A stretch of 64,000 nucleotides of DNA, taken from positions 61,046,966-61,110,965 of the forward strand of contig OX393576.1 of assembly GCA_947652605.1 (NCBI GenBank). Direction: 5' to 3'. Of this stretch, positions 10,940 to 22,645 are shown piece by piece. Source of the DNA: Elmis aenea. Taxonomy: Eukaryota; Arthropoda; Insecta; Coleoptera; Elmidae. How positions within the stretch are numbered: the first letter of the stretch is position 1; each line of letters begins with the position of its first letter. Under the pieces are notes generated by a model. The model was given only the letters and a program-made list of their open reading frames with translations, had not been told where the DNA came from and ran no database searches. Both the position numbers and the translations under genes were made by a program.

Positions 10940-11747
10940 CTAAAATAATCGCAATACGGTTTCACAAGACGCGGAAACAGAAAAGAATCTGCAACATAAT
11001 CTAAAAACTCTAAAGCAGGAATTGGAAAAAATCAATATAAAAATAAATACAGAAAAATCCAAAACTATGATCGCTACAACAGAGAACAAAGGGCATAACA
11101 TCACTTTAAGTTGGAACAGGTAGAAAACTTTAGAAAGAAGTTGAGGAATGGACAAGAAAATAAGCGAAAGAACAGGAAATGTGGGAAGAATATTTAACAG
11201 TTTAAGAACAACATTTTTTGAAAACAGGGAAGTCCCAAAACGAACAAAAGCGGTAGTAGTAAAAAAGGTGGTAACTCCGGCACTTTTATACGGAAAGGAA
11301 ACGTGGACACACAAACAAAAATAGTAGTAGCCGTGTGAATGCAGCAGAAATGAGATTTTCAAGAAAAATCCAAGGAAAAACAAAAAAAAGATAGAATCAG
11401 AAACGAAACATGTAGAGAACAATTAAAGATAAAATCAGTTGAAACAAACACAAGAAAGACAGCTGGGATGGTTGGGTCACATTTATAGGACGATAGGAGA
11501 AAGGTTAACCAGAAAAGCCTTATGAAGCAAGATCACAGGGAAAAAACAAAAGAGGCAGACGCAGAAAAACCTGGCAAGACGAAGTTAAAAAAGCAGAAAC
11601 GGATAAAAACATCCAATTGAGAGGCATAAAAAATCTAGCACAAGACACACGAACATGGAAAAAAGTCAGCCTAACACAACTCAACAGTCCTACACATAAC
11701 AGTAGAAGGACTTATGACTAAATAAATAATAATAATAATAATAATAA
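10940..11747 (+). pseudogene. RTE-like non-LTR retrotransposon, 3' part with (AAT)n tail
   Basis: Broken reading frames give AETEKNLQHNLKTLKQELEK (about 10972), a stretch KISERTGNVGRIFNSLRTTF (about 11154), VTPALLYGKETWT (about 11271) and a C-terminal QLGWLGHIYR...GRRRKTWQDEVKKAE region (about 11460-11600). This last is the basic tail typical of RTE-type reverse transcriptases. The element ends in an (AAT)n run at 11725-11747, as RTE 3' tails often do. Stops and indels are frequent, so it is dead. The FADD box is destroyed in this copy but present in the related copy at 59003-61325. The 5' boundary is uncertain. Confidence 0.65.
11725..11747. repeat. (AAT)n microsatellite, LINE tail
   Basis: About seven AAT units directly after the RTE-like 3' end. 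Simple-repeat tails are typical of RTE insertions. Confidence 0.85.
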
Positions 11748-11943
11748 AACGTACATTGTTTTGGTCCTTGAAATATTGACCATTTTAAAAATCCACAAAC
11801 AAAAACAAAATTTTTATAAGTTGTCATGTATTGATAATATTTTTGGGAGATAACCAGTACATTTTAAAATCTCAAGCTAACGCATTTGTGCACTTTGTAA
11901 ACTTAAGTTATTGACTGAATACATTTGTTTGTTTAAATTACGA

Positions 11944-12826
11944 TTAGGGTAACATGGGACATAACGGAATAGTGGAGCCCAACTAGGTACAGCCTTTATT
12001 TCGGCCAGAAGTGGCGTCATTTTACGGAACTGTTTAGAAGTATGTTAATACAGGGTAATCTACTACTGTACAATAATTATTGGCCGCTATTCCTTAAATA
12101 TTTGTGTGTTTTTTTGTGTGTTATGTTATATTTTGTAGTGATTTTACAATACTGGATACGTCTTCAAATGTATTTAAGTAAAACTGAGCTACACTTACAT
12201 CAAGGGTGTTAGGGAAAGACAAGAAAGGTCAATTTTTATTTGATTTTTACAATTTAATTTTAAAGATTTTTGTGTCTAGTATTGTTTTTGTTCATAGAGC
12301 TGCATCAACCAAACTTTATTTTACGATAAATTATATTATTATTACAAACGAGTAATAATTAATGAATGTGAAAAATAATTCATATTAAAACTATAGATAA
12401 TAATCGGTTCAATATCTCCAAATCTGTTAAAAATGACATTCTATGTTTTCCCCTAACAACCTTCATAAAATATATAAGTAAGTATTACTGTGAAGCATTG
12501 AAGCATTTCATTAAGATTTAATTCCATATTTTTCATTGAGTTTCATAACATAATGTTTTCGCTACGACCGTATAAGCTAAAATTGAAAGCAAGGGGCAGG
12601 ATGGCGTGGATTAAACGGGGCACTAGGCCGTTATGACCTGTGTGTATGCCCTCCAAAAAAAAAAAAAACACCCACCAACGTTAGCAAAACTTGTAGACCT
12701 AATCCTCCAGAAAATTGTTTCTTTCCATCATGAAGTAACAGATAAACGAATAAAAAAGACGAATGCCTATATTGTCATAATAATTCTGAAGAAGGATGGA
12801 TTATATGTTTAGCTTGCATTAAATAG
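11944..12826 (+). pseudogene. Decayed pogo-like element with C-terminal cysteine motif
   Basis: The left side starts TAGGGTAACATGGGACATAA at about 11946, in the style of the other pogo-like TIRs. At 12761-12826 the plus strand reads ECLYCHNNSEEGWIICLACIK and then a stop: C-x2-C-x8-W-x2-C-x2-C, again the zinc tail of pogo-type transposases. A matching right TIR was not found. An inverted subterminal match (ATAACGGAATAGTG at about 11961 against the complement near 12625) is present. The 263-bp MITE at 12202-12464 lies inside. Boundaries are uncertain. Confidence 0.45.
12202..12464. mobile_element. 263-bp TIR MITE (AAGGGTGTTAGGG family)
   Basis: The ends AAGGGTGTTAGGG and GAAGGTTGTTAGGG (complement) face each other, continuing as AAAAC/AAGAC...ATGTCA-like sequence for about 33 bp. 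The interior shares CATAGAGCTGCATCAACC and AAACTTTATTTTAC with the element at 24605. No convincing TSD. Confidence 0.6.
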
Positions 12827-14530
12827 GTACTACAATCACCAATTTGTTATCCATAAAAGAGTTTCTAGTTCTTTTTTTGATAATATAAAATTCGTTAATA
12901 AATAAATACATTTCTTATTATAGTTATTTTCTATAAATTATGTGTTACTATTATATACATCAAAAACGTTATGTTTAGAAGTCAAACAAATAATGAATTT
13001 AAAATGTTAACAACACCACAGTGGTGCCAGTCATTTAAGAACGTTGACGACAACCTACAATTCAAAAATCACTTCATATGCATAGCAAACGCATGAAATT
13101 ACTGTAATAATTGCATGATTAAACAGAGATTATGTCGGTTTTGCAATTAACGCAAATGATTAATTTTGATTTACGTTTCTGTCGCTAAAGATTAAAATTA
13201 AGTGAACCAGAAAACCTACTTTAAAATTCTGAAATGAGACTTTATTCACGGTAAGAAACCCGTATAAAAATAAGGACGTGTATTTTAAGTAATGCTGACT
13301 TCATGTTTCCTATTTTAATGTCTCCTTTTATTACGCGCGCACAAAGGAGCTTCCTTTAATATTGCCTCAAAGTTTGCTCCTAACAAACTGAACCGACGCT
13401 CCACAAATTTGCAATGCAGGGCACGAAATGCATAGATCTTAGTGGTCTGGTCAGTGGATATTCGTTCCGATTGCTCACGCCCGTACGGAAACATTCGTTC
13501 AATCATCCAATGAATTACCGGAGCTGCTTTTTACCGGAAACCGGAATCAATCAACAATAAGGTCCGCCAAGAAGTTGACTGAATTAAATAATTGCCAGTG
13601 TCTAATGGACGCCCTTCGAAGAGGGTCGAAGGTTTTTGCGAGAAATGTAATGAGGCAAGAAGTAAATCTAGGATTTATAGGCAAAAACAATTGCGCTCTA
13701 TACTTTACACATAAACGCATTAATTATTGCTGTTTTCATGTTGGTATAAAAAGTTAAGGCCAGCACTTACCAAGCTCAACCGTGGAGGAATTAATACGAA
13801 AACTTGCTCACCTAAAAAAAAAAAAAAAATACGTTAGACATTTACATCACTATCAAAAATTAAATAAGTATGCAAAATATTAAATTTGAACAAAAAACAA
13901 ATTAGTTGAACAAAACAAAATATGACAGTTCGTTCAAAATTTCCCGAGGCAATGCAGTGCTTAAATATTTGCAAAAAGTTAATATCAATTCATCAAATTT
14001 TAATAAATGTGCAAACTAAGCATAGATGATTAAACCATAGACCTTTAACAAATATATAATTAAAAAAAGAGTTTTAATGAATAAAATTAAATCGTCGGCA
14101 ATACCAAAACTCAAAATTAAAATTTATCGTTTATACATTCATTTAAATGTTTCTCATTATTGTAAATATTCATACGTCTCGTCTATAACAAGCATCCCGC
14201 GATGAATTTGCAATAAGGTGTGAAAGATTAATTATAGATCTTAAACTGAAAATTCTAATGAAGCTGTATTATATAATTTACATCGGCAAACAGTAACGTG
14301 CAAATAAAAAACTGGAATCCACCTGAAGGCAAAAAAAATTAATTCAACAAATTTCGAGGATCGCAAACACAAAACCACTCATCTCTAAAATTTTATGCAA
14401 AGTCGGACTGCCAAAAAAAACTTAGCCAAAAATGTTCTGTCCGAGCACGGCCAAACAAAAAAGCTTATTTTAAAAATTCGTTTATATCTCAAAAACTACT
14501 AATTTCTCCATTCTCCCATTTCGAGTACCT
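12827..14530. other. No recognised gene or element
   Basis: A+T-rich, with poly-A runs near 13807. ORFs at 13315-13506 (minus) and 13575-13757 (plus) have no recognisable domain. An unusual local patch rich in CCGGA occurs around 13515-13560. Nothing can be assigned. Confidence 0.45.
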
Positions 14531-14539
14531 TCCTATGGT

Positions 14540-15360
14540 AAGACCTCGCATCAGTCTCGGCGATAGTGTGTTCCCGGCGTGCTCCCGTAAAGCGCTAGGG
14601 CATATTTTGGTCCATGACACCGACACGAGTATGTGTTACAAAAAAAAAAGGGAAACGTAGCAATGGACAACTGGTTCACCAATGTTGGTGTAGCGAATTT
14701 GTTATAAGATAAGCATAAATTGACGACTGTAAGGACAATTCGCAAAAATAAAGAGAAATACCTCCAAATTTTTTGCACAATAAGGGTCGTGCAGTTGGGT
14801 ACAGTTTGTTTGGTTTTACAAATAACTGTACTCTGCTATCGTATGTGCAAAAAAAATAACCAAAATTGTTTTGCTCATTTCGACTATGCACGATGACCCA
14901 AGTATAGATCAACGAACCAATAAACCGGCTATTATTATGACATATAATGCCATTAAGGGTGGCGTCGATACGGTAGATAGATTGTGTTCAACATACAATT
15001 ATGCTAGGGGTACCAAGGGTTGGCCAATGGTCCTTTTTTACAGCCTAATGAATGTGTCTGCCATTAATGCGTTTGTTTACCTATTACACTAAAAATAATT
15101 CAGATTCTGTTTAAGTCAGAGAAGTATTTTTGGAAAAACTTTCTTACGAGTTACTAGAAAATAGAATCATCAATGGTCCAAATTTGTAATTTGAATACAC
15201 AAGAAAGTATATAACGCCAGATCGCAATACCAGGACGTTGTTTACTCTGCAGTTCCAAAAAGAACCGAAAAACCAAGTAAAACTGCAAAGTATGGCAAAA
15301 ATATTTTTGTTTCAAACATCCCACTATGTTGTGTCAAGAATGTTACAATTTAGTGACTGA
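14540..15360 (+). pseudogene. piggyBac-type transposase remnant
   Basis: The plus strand gives MDNWFTNVGVANLL followed by a stop (14663-14707), then KHKLTTVRTIRKNKEKY in the same frame. After frame changes it gives STMHDDPSIDQ, IIMTYNAIKGGVDTVDRLCS and RGTKGWPMVLFYSLMNVSAI (14871-15092). These match the DDE core of piggyBac transposases. The Asp of DNW and the first Asp of GGVDTVD, corresponding to two of the three catalytic residues, are kept. A downstream basic stretch (KRTEKPSKTAKYGK, about 15260) may be the tail before the cysteine-rich region. Stops and at least two frameshifts make it a pseudogene. TTAA-flanked ends were not located. Confidence 0.78.
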
Positions 15361-15687
15361 AGATAAATAATTGTTTTTATTTAAGTTGTTTGAACATTCA
15401 TTTTCAGTTTAAAAGAAAAAAAAGTTTGTGATAGCAATTTTTATATATTTTTTTAAGTTGATCCTTAATGCTTAATTTTTATTGCAAATTTTATTGACTA
15501 TTTTTATTTAGCGATTATATGATAAATAATAGTTATTTATGTATCAAGGCCAAAAAGTACGTTTTGGCTGAGGTGCATATTACATTTTTTGTGCGATCGA
15601 ATTAAATACAATTTAAATTTTTAGTAATTTTCAAAATTATAGGTTATAAACTACGTGACATTCTGTCACTGACAGATGACGGCGTAT

Positions 15688-15735
15688 GTACTGCATTACC
15701 GGCCGTTGCTAAGGATAGGGCTGATAATGCAGTAC
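15688..15735. other. Short stem-loop, 11-bp stem
   Basis: GTACTGCATTA (15688-15698) pairs with TAATGCAGTAC (15725-15735) across a GC-richer loop. It could be the remnant of a palindromic repeat; no function is inferred. Confidence 0.4.
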
Positions 15736-17429
15736 TTTATGATTGCTAACGCGTCCGTCAAACAGCTGTTTCTAGTACGATCGCACAACAACGGTTTTTT
15801 TATAACTATTTTCTGTAGGTTTTATTTCAAAATAATGTAAATCAACAGTACAAACCAAAATAAAGAAGAAAAAAACAAAGCAAAATATTTAATTTTCGAA
15901 TTTCAAAATTCGGTCTCACATAGGTACCGCGTGCCAGTCTATGTGTTATGAAAAATCACGCGAGTTCAGAAAGGTTAACAAAGCCATATATTAATTTTCA
16001 TCATTCAATCAAGAATATATTAATTTAGTTACGTGTTAATATTTTATGTCGAATTATTAAAGGTTCACCTTTAAGGAAGAACATTTAGGATTTGGAAGCC
16101 AATAATCGATTTCTATTAATGCTCACCACGTAAATATATAGCACTAAAACAGTAAAATGTGCCCAAAAAACATAAGACATCTTTATTACACCATAAAATC
16201 TGTAATCGTAAACATAAATTACATTTAAGTGTCTTTACATGCATTTTTAACTCATATGTAATAACAACTTTTACTTGCACATATGTATTAAACAACAACG
16301 ATCTTTTCTTACAGTTAAACATCAAATATTAATTTCATTGAGTTTTATTTTTTTAGATGCTCTATAATCGATTATTAGCAATACATACTTTTTTTAAATT
16401 AGTTTTTTCATATATTATAAACAATCTGAAGTTCAAAATTTTCATCGTAAAACACTTAATGGTTTAATAAATAACTTTTGCAGTGTATTTTTTTTTGTCT
16501 GGTGATGTTTGACTGTCATTGTAATTAACCGTTACAATACTTAATTTTTTTTTAAAGTTTTATTTATATCTTTGCAGCAAAAACTGCTTAAAAACAGACA
16601 TCTTTATCTACTACGTACTGCTCACAAGTGATTAACTTGATCCTGGAGCTTTCTATGGGCGCTCTAGGATCGCTCATAAAAAGCTTATCTGCAAATAGAT
16701 TTGCTACAAATCGTATTAGCCTACTTTATATTATAACCGTGTAGTAATGTATTTAGCAGTAAATCTGAATTCCCTGGACATCCAAATGTAGGAATAACTC
16801 GGTAGGAGCGGACACGTTTAACGGATAAAGAAAGGATACGAGCTAGGATATAAGTTGTAAAATTTAAAAAGCGTTTCGGTAAAATACGGGAGATATTTCT
16901 CGGAATCCGCTTATATTATATATTCTGAATACCAAAAAAATCATTTATGTATGCTGAAATAGATAAAGTTGTTCAAAAAATAACGTTGAAAAATTACTAA
17001 AATGCTCGTAAAAATTTCAAGTTCTTTGTGTAGCTGCGTGCAAAAATATTGCAACGTATCAACATACCCAAAATGCAGTTTTAAAGTTGAGTACATGATT
17101 ATTTTATTAGAGAATCCCGCGCAAAATTTATAAATCGTAATAAACTTGTCGTGGAATCCTTTATATCACATTTTAACGATTAATTTTAAAAGAGGAAAAC
17201 TAATTGAGGTGATATCAAAGATTTACAACAACAATTTTGCATTAATACCGCTTCCGGTTTTACAGGTTTAGGCCAGAAATGAAAATATACTATATTTAAA
17301 AAAAAAAACACAGGAACCACACAAATGACCTAAACGTGTTTAGCCAACTTTTAAACCTATAAATCACTAGATTACTTTATCAAAAACTTGTTCTTGAGTA
17401 AAAGCAAATATTGAAAGCACAAAATATAT
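15736..17429. other. No recognised gene or element
   Basis: A+T-rich non-coding sequence; only short ORFs without motifs. Confidence 0.5.
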
Positions 17430-17521
17430 ACAGGGTGGTTCACTTAGAAGGACCACTATTCGGAACTCGTAAACGACAAAAACTACAAAGAAGTTTAAAT
17501 TAGAAAAATGTTCCCCTTTAT

Positions 17522-19015
17522 TTTTTTTTAATAACCCTTATCGAGTTTATGACATGCAATCTGGTCTTTGAGACCAATAAGCCGTTTAATTCTAGCCTAA
17601 ATTAATAATGTTCAAACTTATTCTAAGATTTACCCAATGGTAGTCCTTAGTTTGCTAATATATAGGTACACTAATTGTTAACGAGCACACTACCGCACAG
17701 TCTCTGCTTTTCACTTTTGTTTAAACTAACTTAAAAGGTTTAACCTTTTTGAGTCTTCTTACTAGTCCTGTAGTGTGCAGGAGCTGGATCGCCTCGACGT
17801 TTACGTGGTGATAGAGCCTTTCCTCGTGGCCCTTGGCAAACTTCTTAATTGTGTCGGTTACAGTGTCCATATTGAGGTCCCGATGTATGTCACTGTTTCT
17901 GCAGTACCAGGGTGCATCAACGATGTTCCTTAATGCTTTGTTCTGGAATCTCTGGATGATTTGAATATAACTCTGTTTGGTGCATCCCCATAGCTGTACC
18001 CCATATGTCCATACAGGTTTTAAAATTTGCTTGTATAGCAAAAGTTTATTATGTAGTGACAGAGGGGAATTCCTCCCGATTAGCCAATACATTTTTTTAT
18101 ATTTGATGCCTATTTCTTCCCTTTTTTTCTTGACATGAGCCTTCCAGCGTAGCTTAGCGTCCAATGTAATACCTAAGTATTTTGCTGTGTTGGAGTATGG
18201 TATTTGCTTGTTGTTTAAGTTGATTGGTACATGTTCAATTCTCTTGTTGGTGAAATTGACATGTACTGACTTTGTTTCATTTAACCTTAAACGCCATGTT
18301 TTTGTCCAGTTGTTGATCTGGTTTGCAGCTGCTTGTAATTTCTTGGATGATTCTGTATTGTTTCTTCCTACTGCTAAAATAGCCGTGTCGTCGGCAAAGG
18401 TCGCTATAGTACTGTTTTCTAACTTTGGAATATCACAAGTATACAGTAGGTATAGGACCGGACCTAGCACGCTTCCTTGTGGAACTCCTGCTTTAATTTC
18501 TTTAAGTTCTGAATAAGATTCTTCTTGCTTTATCCTAAAGTGTCTCTCAGAGATGTACGACTGAAGAATTTGGGAGTACTGTTTTGGGAGAAGCGATCTT
18601 AGTTTATAATTTAAACCATCATGCCACACTTTGTCGAAAGCCTGCGCTACGTCTAGAAAGATGGTAGAACAAACTTTTTTTTCTTCTAGGGCTTTTTCTA
18701 TGACATGCGTAATTCTGTGTACCTGGTCAATAGTTGAATGTTTATTTCTAAATCAAAATTGATGGGAAGGAATTAGTTCTTTTTCTTCTATTATTGGCTT
18801 CATTCTTTTGAGCAACAGCTTTTCAAACAGTTTCGATATAACAGGCAGTAGTGAGATCGGCCTGTAAGATGAAACCTCTTGAGGAGGTTTCCCTAATTTA
18901 GGGATCATAATCACCTCTGCAACTTTCCACAGCCTAGGTACATACTTGAGCCTAAAGGCAGCATTTATTAGGGTGGTCAGTTTTACTATGGCTTTCCTTG
19001 GGAGATGTCTAAGCA
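17522..19015 (-). pseudogene. Jockey-like non-LTR retrotransposon, 5'-truncated insertion
   Basis: Minus-strand coding sequence with the reverse transcriptase finger/palm motifs: SSYRPISLLPVISKLFEKLL, LDVAQAFDKVWHDGL, AGVPQGSVLGPVLYLLYT and FADDTA (FADD at 18387-18398), then the thumb region and a C-terminus ending KKVKPFKLV at 17721. One in-frame TGA lies at about 18750 between SHQF and FRNKHST; otherwise the frame is continuous from 19016 to 17721. About 200 bp of 3' UTR end in a poly-A tract (T-run on the plus strand from 17522). TTCCCCTTTAT flanks both sides (17511-17521 and 19016-19026), an 11-bp TSD. The endonuclease and ORF1 are missing, as expected for a 5'-truncated target-primed insertion. 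The single stop suggests a fairly recent insertion. Confidence 0.9.
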
Positions 19016-19218
19016 TTCCCCTTTATAAAACCTATTCAGTGACGCTATAATATTTAAAACAAGTTCCATGGCACGCTAGACAATAAACATAAACCAAAAT
19101 GGGCATTTTTTTAATATCGTTTATACCTCGGTTATACTTGACGATTCAAAAATATTTTTGGGAAGAAGTTATAAAGTTTTTTACGCCCTGTAAAATGAAA
19201 ACATTCATTTGTTACAAT

Positions 19219-20397
19219 CAGGGACTGAGAACGGAACGAAAACGAAAACGTTAAACGAAATTAACCGAAATTTTTTTAAGAACGAAAACGAAACCGAAAA
19301 CGAAATTATTATTTTTCGTTCAAGAACGAAAACGAAATAAATATTTTCCAAAACCGGTTTTAACCGGTTTTGTCGCTATTTCAATTTTATTTGCTAAACA
19401 CAAACGCGAATTTATCTTCTGTGCTGGGGAGACTTCACGAGGCAGTAAAAAATCTCACTTGAAATAAGTGAGCTTCTTTTCTCCATATATTTTTACGTGA
19501 ATATGTATTAACAACTTTATTGTTTATACTTACAATTTCGTGTAACACAATTAACGGTACAAATATTCTCTATTTCTAATTTGTTTTTTAGATCATCAAT
19601 ATAGAATATACACTTGATTAGATATATATTATCAATGTGTATGTTTTATTTGCGTTTAGACATAATAATAGTAAAATTTATCCTTACTTCGAAAAGGACT
19701 AATGTAAAAGAAGATTTATTGGAAGATGTGTTGATAGTAAGATTTAACGGAATGTGAAAATGTATATTGTATGGTATGTACAAACTATAAAGTTAAAGTA
19801 TATTTCAAGTTAATGTAAGTTTTTTTTTAATATCTTTTTTATTCATAACATTTAGTAAATTATCCACTTGAATTCATTTTTTTTTGTCTTTTTAAATAAT
19901 TACAGCAGGATCTTATTTAATTCAAATGCATAGATTTTTAGTACTAAAACAAATTTAAAACAGCACTTGCTATATTTTCATATTTTTAGATAAAGATCGT
20001 GTGTCTAATTTAATCTAATCACGTTGTGTTTTTGCACCTTACGGGTGTTAAACTTAATAAAATGTTAATGTGTTTAACGATTTGGTAAATTTAATATGGC
20101 GATGGTTCGCCAGTCTAAAATATGCTGTCCGTGAGCATCAAACCCCATCGTCATCGTTTATATTTTAGATGAGACGCAAATATTGTTATCGTATTTATAG
20201 AGGGTTGTGGTGACTAGAAAAAAAAATTGATTTTTTGACGACAAAAAAATATTGTAAAACCGGTTTTAACCGTTATTATTTCGGTTAACGAAAAAGAAAA
20301 AAGATTTTTTTCTGTTAGAACGAAAAGAACGAAAACGATATATTTCGTTTTCGTTCCGAACAGAAACGAACGAAATTTTTTCCGTTTTTAGTCCCTG
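19219..20397. mobile_element. Non-autonomous hAT-type element, 1179 bp, 8-bp TSD
   Basis: The ends read CAGGGACTGAGAACGGAA and CAGGGACTAAAAACGGAA (complement). GTTACAAT is duplicated on both sides (19211-19218 and 20398-20405). The 8-bp TSD and CAGGG end fit hAT. Subterminal regions are rich in AACGAAAACG and in ACCGGTTTTAACCGGTTTT-like repeats on both sides. No transposase ORF. It is inserted in the centre of the 17430-20888 foldback. Confidence 0.88.
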
Positions 20398-20905
20398 GTT
20401 ACAATATTATTTAAATTCATAGCACTTTTTAGTATCATGGGAACTTTAAGATTAATTTTATTAATTTTCAGTCTAAACCTCTAAACATCAAAATAAATAC
20501 ATTCAACCTTGAAAAGAAGGGAAAAAACTATTTTTTGAGGTCATTGCAAACTAGAGTTTCCATTTAAAAAAATGCAAGTTTGTAATTTAACTCAAAATTT
20601 AAACAATATTGTTAACAAGTGAGTGTTTTTATTTTACAGGGCGTAAAAAAAAGTACAACTTTTTCCCAAAAATAGTTTGTATCGTAAAGTGCAACCGATT
20701 TTTAAAAAATGCCCATTTTGATTTTTGTTTATTATCTAGCATTCCATGGAACTTTTTTAAAACATCAATGCATTACTGAACACTGAACAGGTCTCAGAAA
20801 GGGGAACAATTTGTCTAATTTAAACTTCCTTGTAGCACTTGCCGTTTACGAGATCCCAATGGTGGTCCTTCTATGTGGATCACCCTGTATATAATATATT
20901 GTAAG

Positions 20906-21593
20906 CGGACTGACTAATAAACAATATAATAAACGCAAATGAAAAATTTAAAAAAAAAAAAATGCTTTCTTATTCTCATTGCTTCTGTTTGACTGCCCTT
21001 CATTATTAAAGTATGCAAGTTGCGGGACTTGAAACAATTCCTTTGCCCAAATTTGAATTAAAACGTGGCAATAAAAATACTTTAAATAAGTCATGTGGAG
21101 CAATCAAATAAGACATATAGGTAACCCGTTACATATCAAAATGCATTTCCAAATTAATGAGTTAAATGAAATCGAGTATAGTTACTATCGGTACCACAAT
21201 AAAACTATATTACGGTTAAATTATTAACTACTATATGCAATAGCACGATAACGTTTTATTGGTACAGATACTGATTTATTTTATGCTGACGTCCGCTGGC
21301 TAATAATTTATTAATTATACGTTATCGATAAAATGTTAATAGCCGTAAATGTAACGTATAAACAAAGTAGGCTGTGCACTTGTAAACTATAAACGTAAAG
21401 TATGTGTGTCATTGCGAATATTGAATCAGCGAAAAGGATGTGTGGTAATCGAATGCAAGTATTTAACTAGGTAAATAAAGCGAAATTACTGCACAATCGA
21501 TTTCTTGCTTTTCGCATAGAATACAAAATCATTTTAAAAAAAGCAAGTTGTGCGTTCTTGATCAACAATTATTTCAAAAAAAATTGCAAAATA
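20906..21593. other. No recognised gene or element
   Basis: A+T-rich, no significant ORF or repeat seen. Confidence 0.5.
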
Positions 21594-21994
21594 TCAGGTT
21601 GGCCAAAATGTAACTACGTTTTTTTATGTACAAATGAGAGGCGATTTTTTTTATGAAAAACAAAAACTTCATGCAACAATATATTAATGTTCATTTTGTT
21701 TGACTATCGTATGCCATCCTTCAGGCCAGTTAAATATTCCGCACAAAAAAAGTTCCAAAGACGATTGAATATCCTTATCAGAAGTAAACGTTTTATAATT
21801 TAAGGCGTTTTGTAAAGAACATGTCTGGCGAATATGATGGAAATGGTAAGATCCCATCCAAACTCAAACAAATTTTGACGAGTGAACAAACTTGTATGTG
21901 GTTTAGCGTTATCACGATGGAAAGCAATACCTTTGCGATTCACCAATTTTGGACGGTTCTGTTTGACGGTATCATTTAATTTATCCAGTTGACA
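21594..21994 (-). pseudogene. Mariner-like transposase C-terminal relic
   Basis: The minus strand reads QLDKLNDTVKQNRPKLVNRK, then GIAFHRDNAKPHTSLFTRQN and LFEFGWDLTI. The HRDNAKPH block is the second catalytic Asp region of mariner transposases (FHRDN at 21908-21922). Downstream the frame breaks before the PYSPD-type block. The outer end, TCAGGTTGGCCAAAATGTAA at 21594, preceded by TA, looks like a mariner TIR. The 5' part of the gene is missing: at 21994 it meets the foldback beginning at 22000, and beyond it a LINE relic. Confidence 0.75.
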
Positions 21995-21999
21995 ACAGT

Positions 22000-22640
22000 A
22001 CAGGGTGGTCCAAATTCAATGAAATTACATGGGTATCTCGCTTAATAGCCAAGATAGAGAAACGATTAAATTACCAAAAATGTGCAGTTTTTTTGGGACA
22101 AACTCAGAACCGTTTTCTATATATCTATTTATTTCTCGTTTTTAAGTTATTATAGAAAAACTGTTTTCCTGTTATATTTATAATGTGTCATATCTATCGT
22201 ATTGTTTTAGATTTCAAAAAAGTTTATAAAGACTATTTTTAGATATTTTTATGTAGATTTTGTTAGAACCAAAAGAAACTTTTTTTACGCTCGCCGTTAG
22301 AAAAGTTAAGACAGACTCTTTTTTTTAAATAGAAGCTGTAGTTGGCTAAGATCTATTTAAATTCCTTTTTTTTTCCTTTCCAAATATATAGGTAAGGGTT
22401 GATGTATTTATTTTCAATAATAATTACAAAGGTTTTTTAATTTTCTTTCAAGATGAGAACCAAAAAGTAGGCTGTGAAAACAAAAAACAAAAAAAACAAG
22501 AAAAACCGGAAATAGAATATATTTGAGAACTGTTCTGAGTTTGCTCAAAAAACTGCACATTTTTGGTAATTTAATCGTTTCTTTATCTTGACTATTAAGC
22601 GAGATACCCATGTAATCCCATCGAATTTGGACCACCCTGT
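22000..22640. mobile_element. ACAGGGTGGTCC foldback, 641 bp, ACAGT TSD
   Basis: The left arm ACAGGGTGGTCCAAATTCAA is the complement of the right end (GAATTTGGACCACCCTGT). Long pairing continues through GGGTATCTCGCTTAATAG and the ACGATTAAATTACCAAAAAT segment. ACAGT lies on both sides (21995-21999, 22641-22645), a 5-bp candidate TSD. No coding capacity; the minus ORF at 22414-22635 is arm sequence. Confidence 0.85.
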
Positions 22641-22645
22641 ACAGT

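Larger units (their letters stand above)
17430..20888. mobile_element. ACAGGGTGG foldback carrying two nested insertions
   Basis: The left end ACAGGGTGGTTCACTTAGAA mirrors the right end (TTCTATGTGGATCACCCTGT, 20869-20888). The arms pair further in: GTTTAAATTAG at about 17493 with CTAATTTAAAC at about 20815, AACCTATTCAGTG at about 19028 with CACTGAACAGGT at about 20780, and TTTTTACGCCCTGTAAAA at about 19178 with TTTTACAGGGCGTAAAAA at about 20631. The left arm is interrupted by a LINE (17522-19015) and the centre by a hAT-type element (19219-20397). Removing both leaves a foldback of roughly 0.8 kb. ATAT flanks both sides, which could be a TSD or chance. Confidence 0.82.

Noticed and set aside
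10940..11422. 160-residue minus-strand ORF rich in Phe, Leu and Ser
   Set aside because: Antisense of the A-rich RTE-like coding region; composition-driven.
18187..18516. 109-residue plus-strand ORF
   Set aside because: Antisense shadow of the Jockey-like reverse transcriptase, overlapping its FADD box.
22414..22635. 73-residue minus-strand ORF with a hydrophobic stretch
   Set aside because: Lies wholly in the arm of the 22000-22640 foldback.
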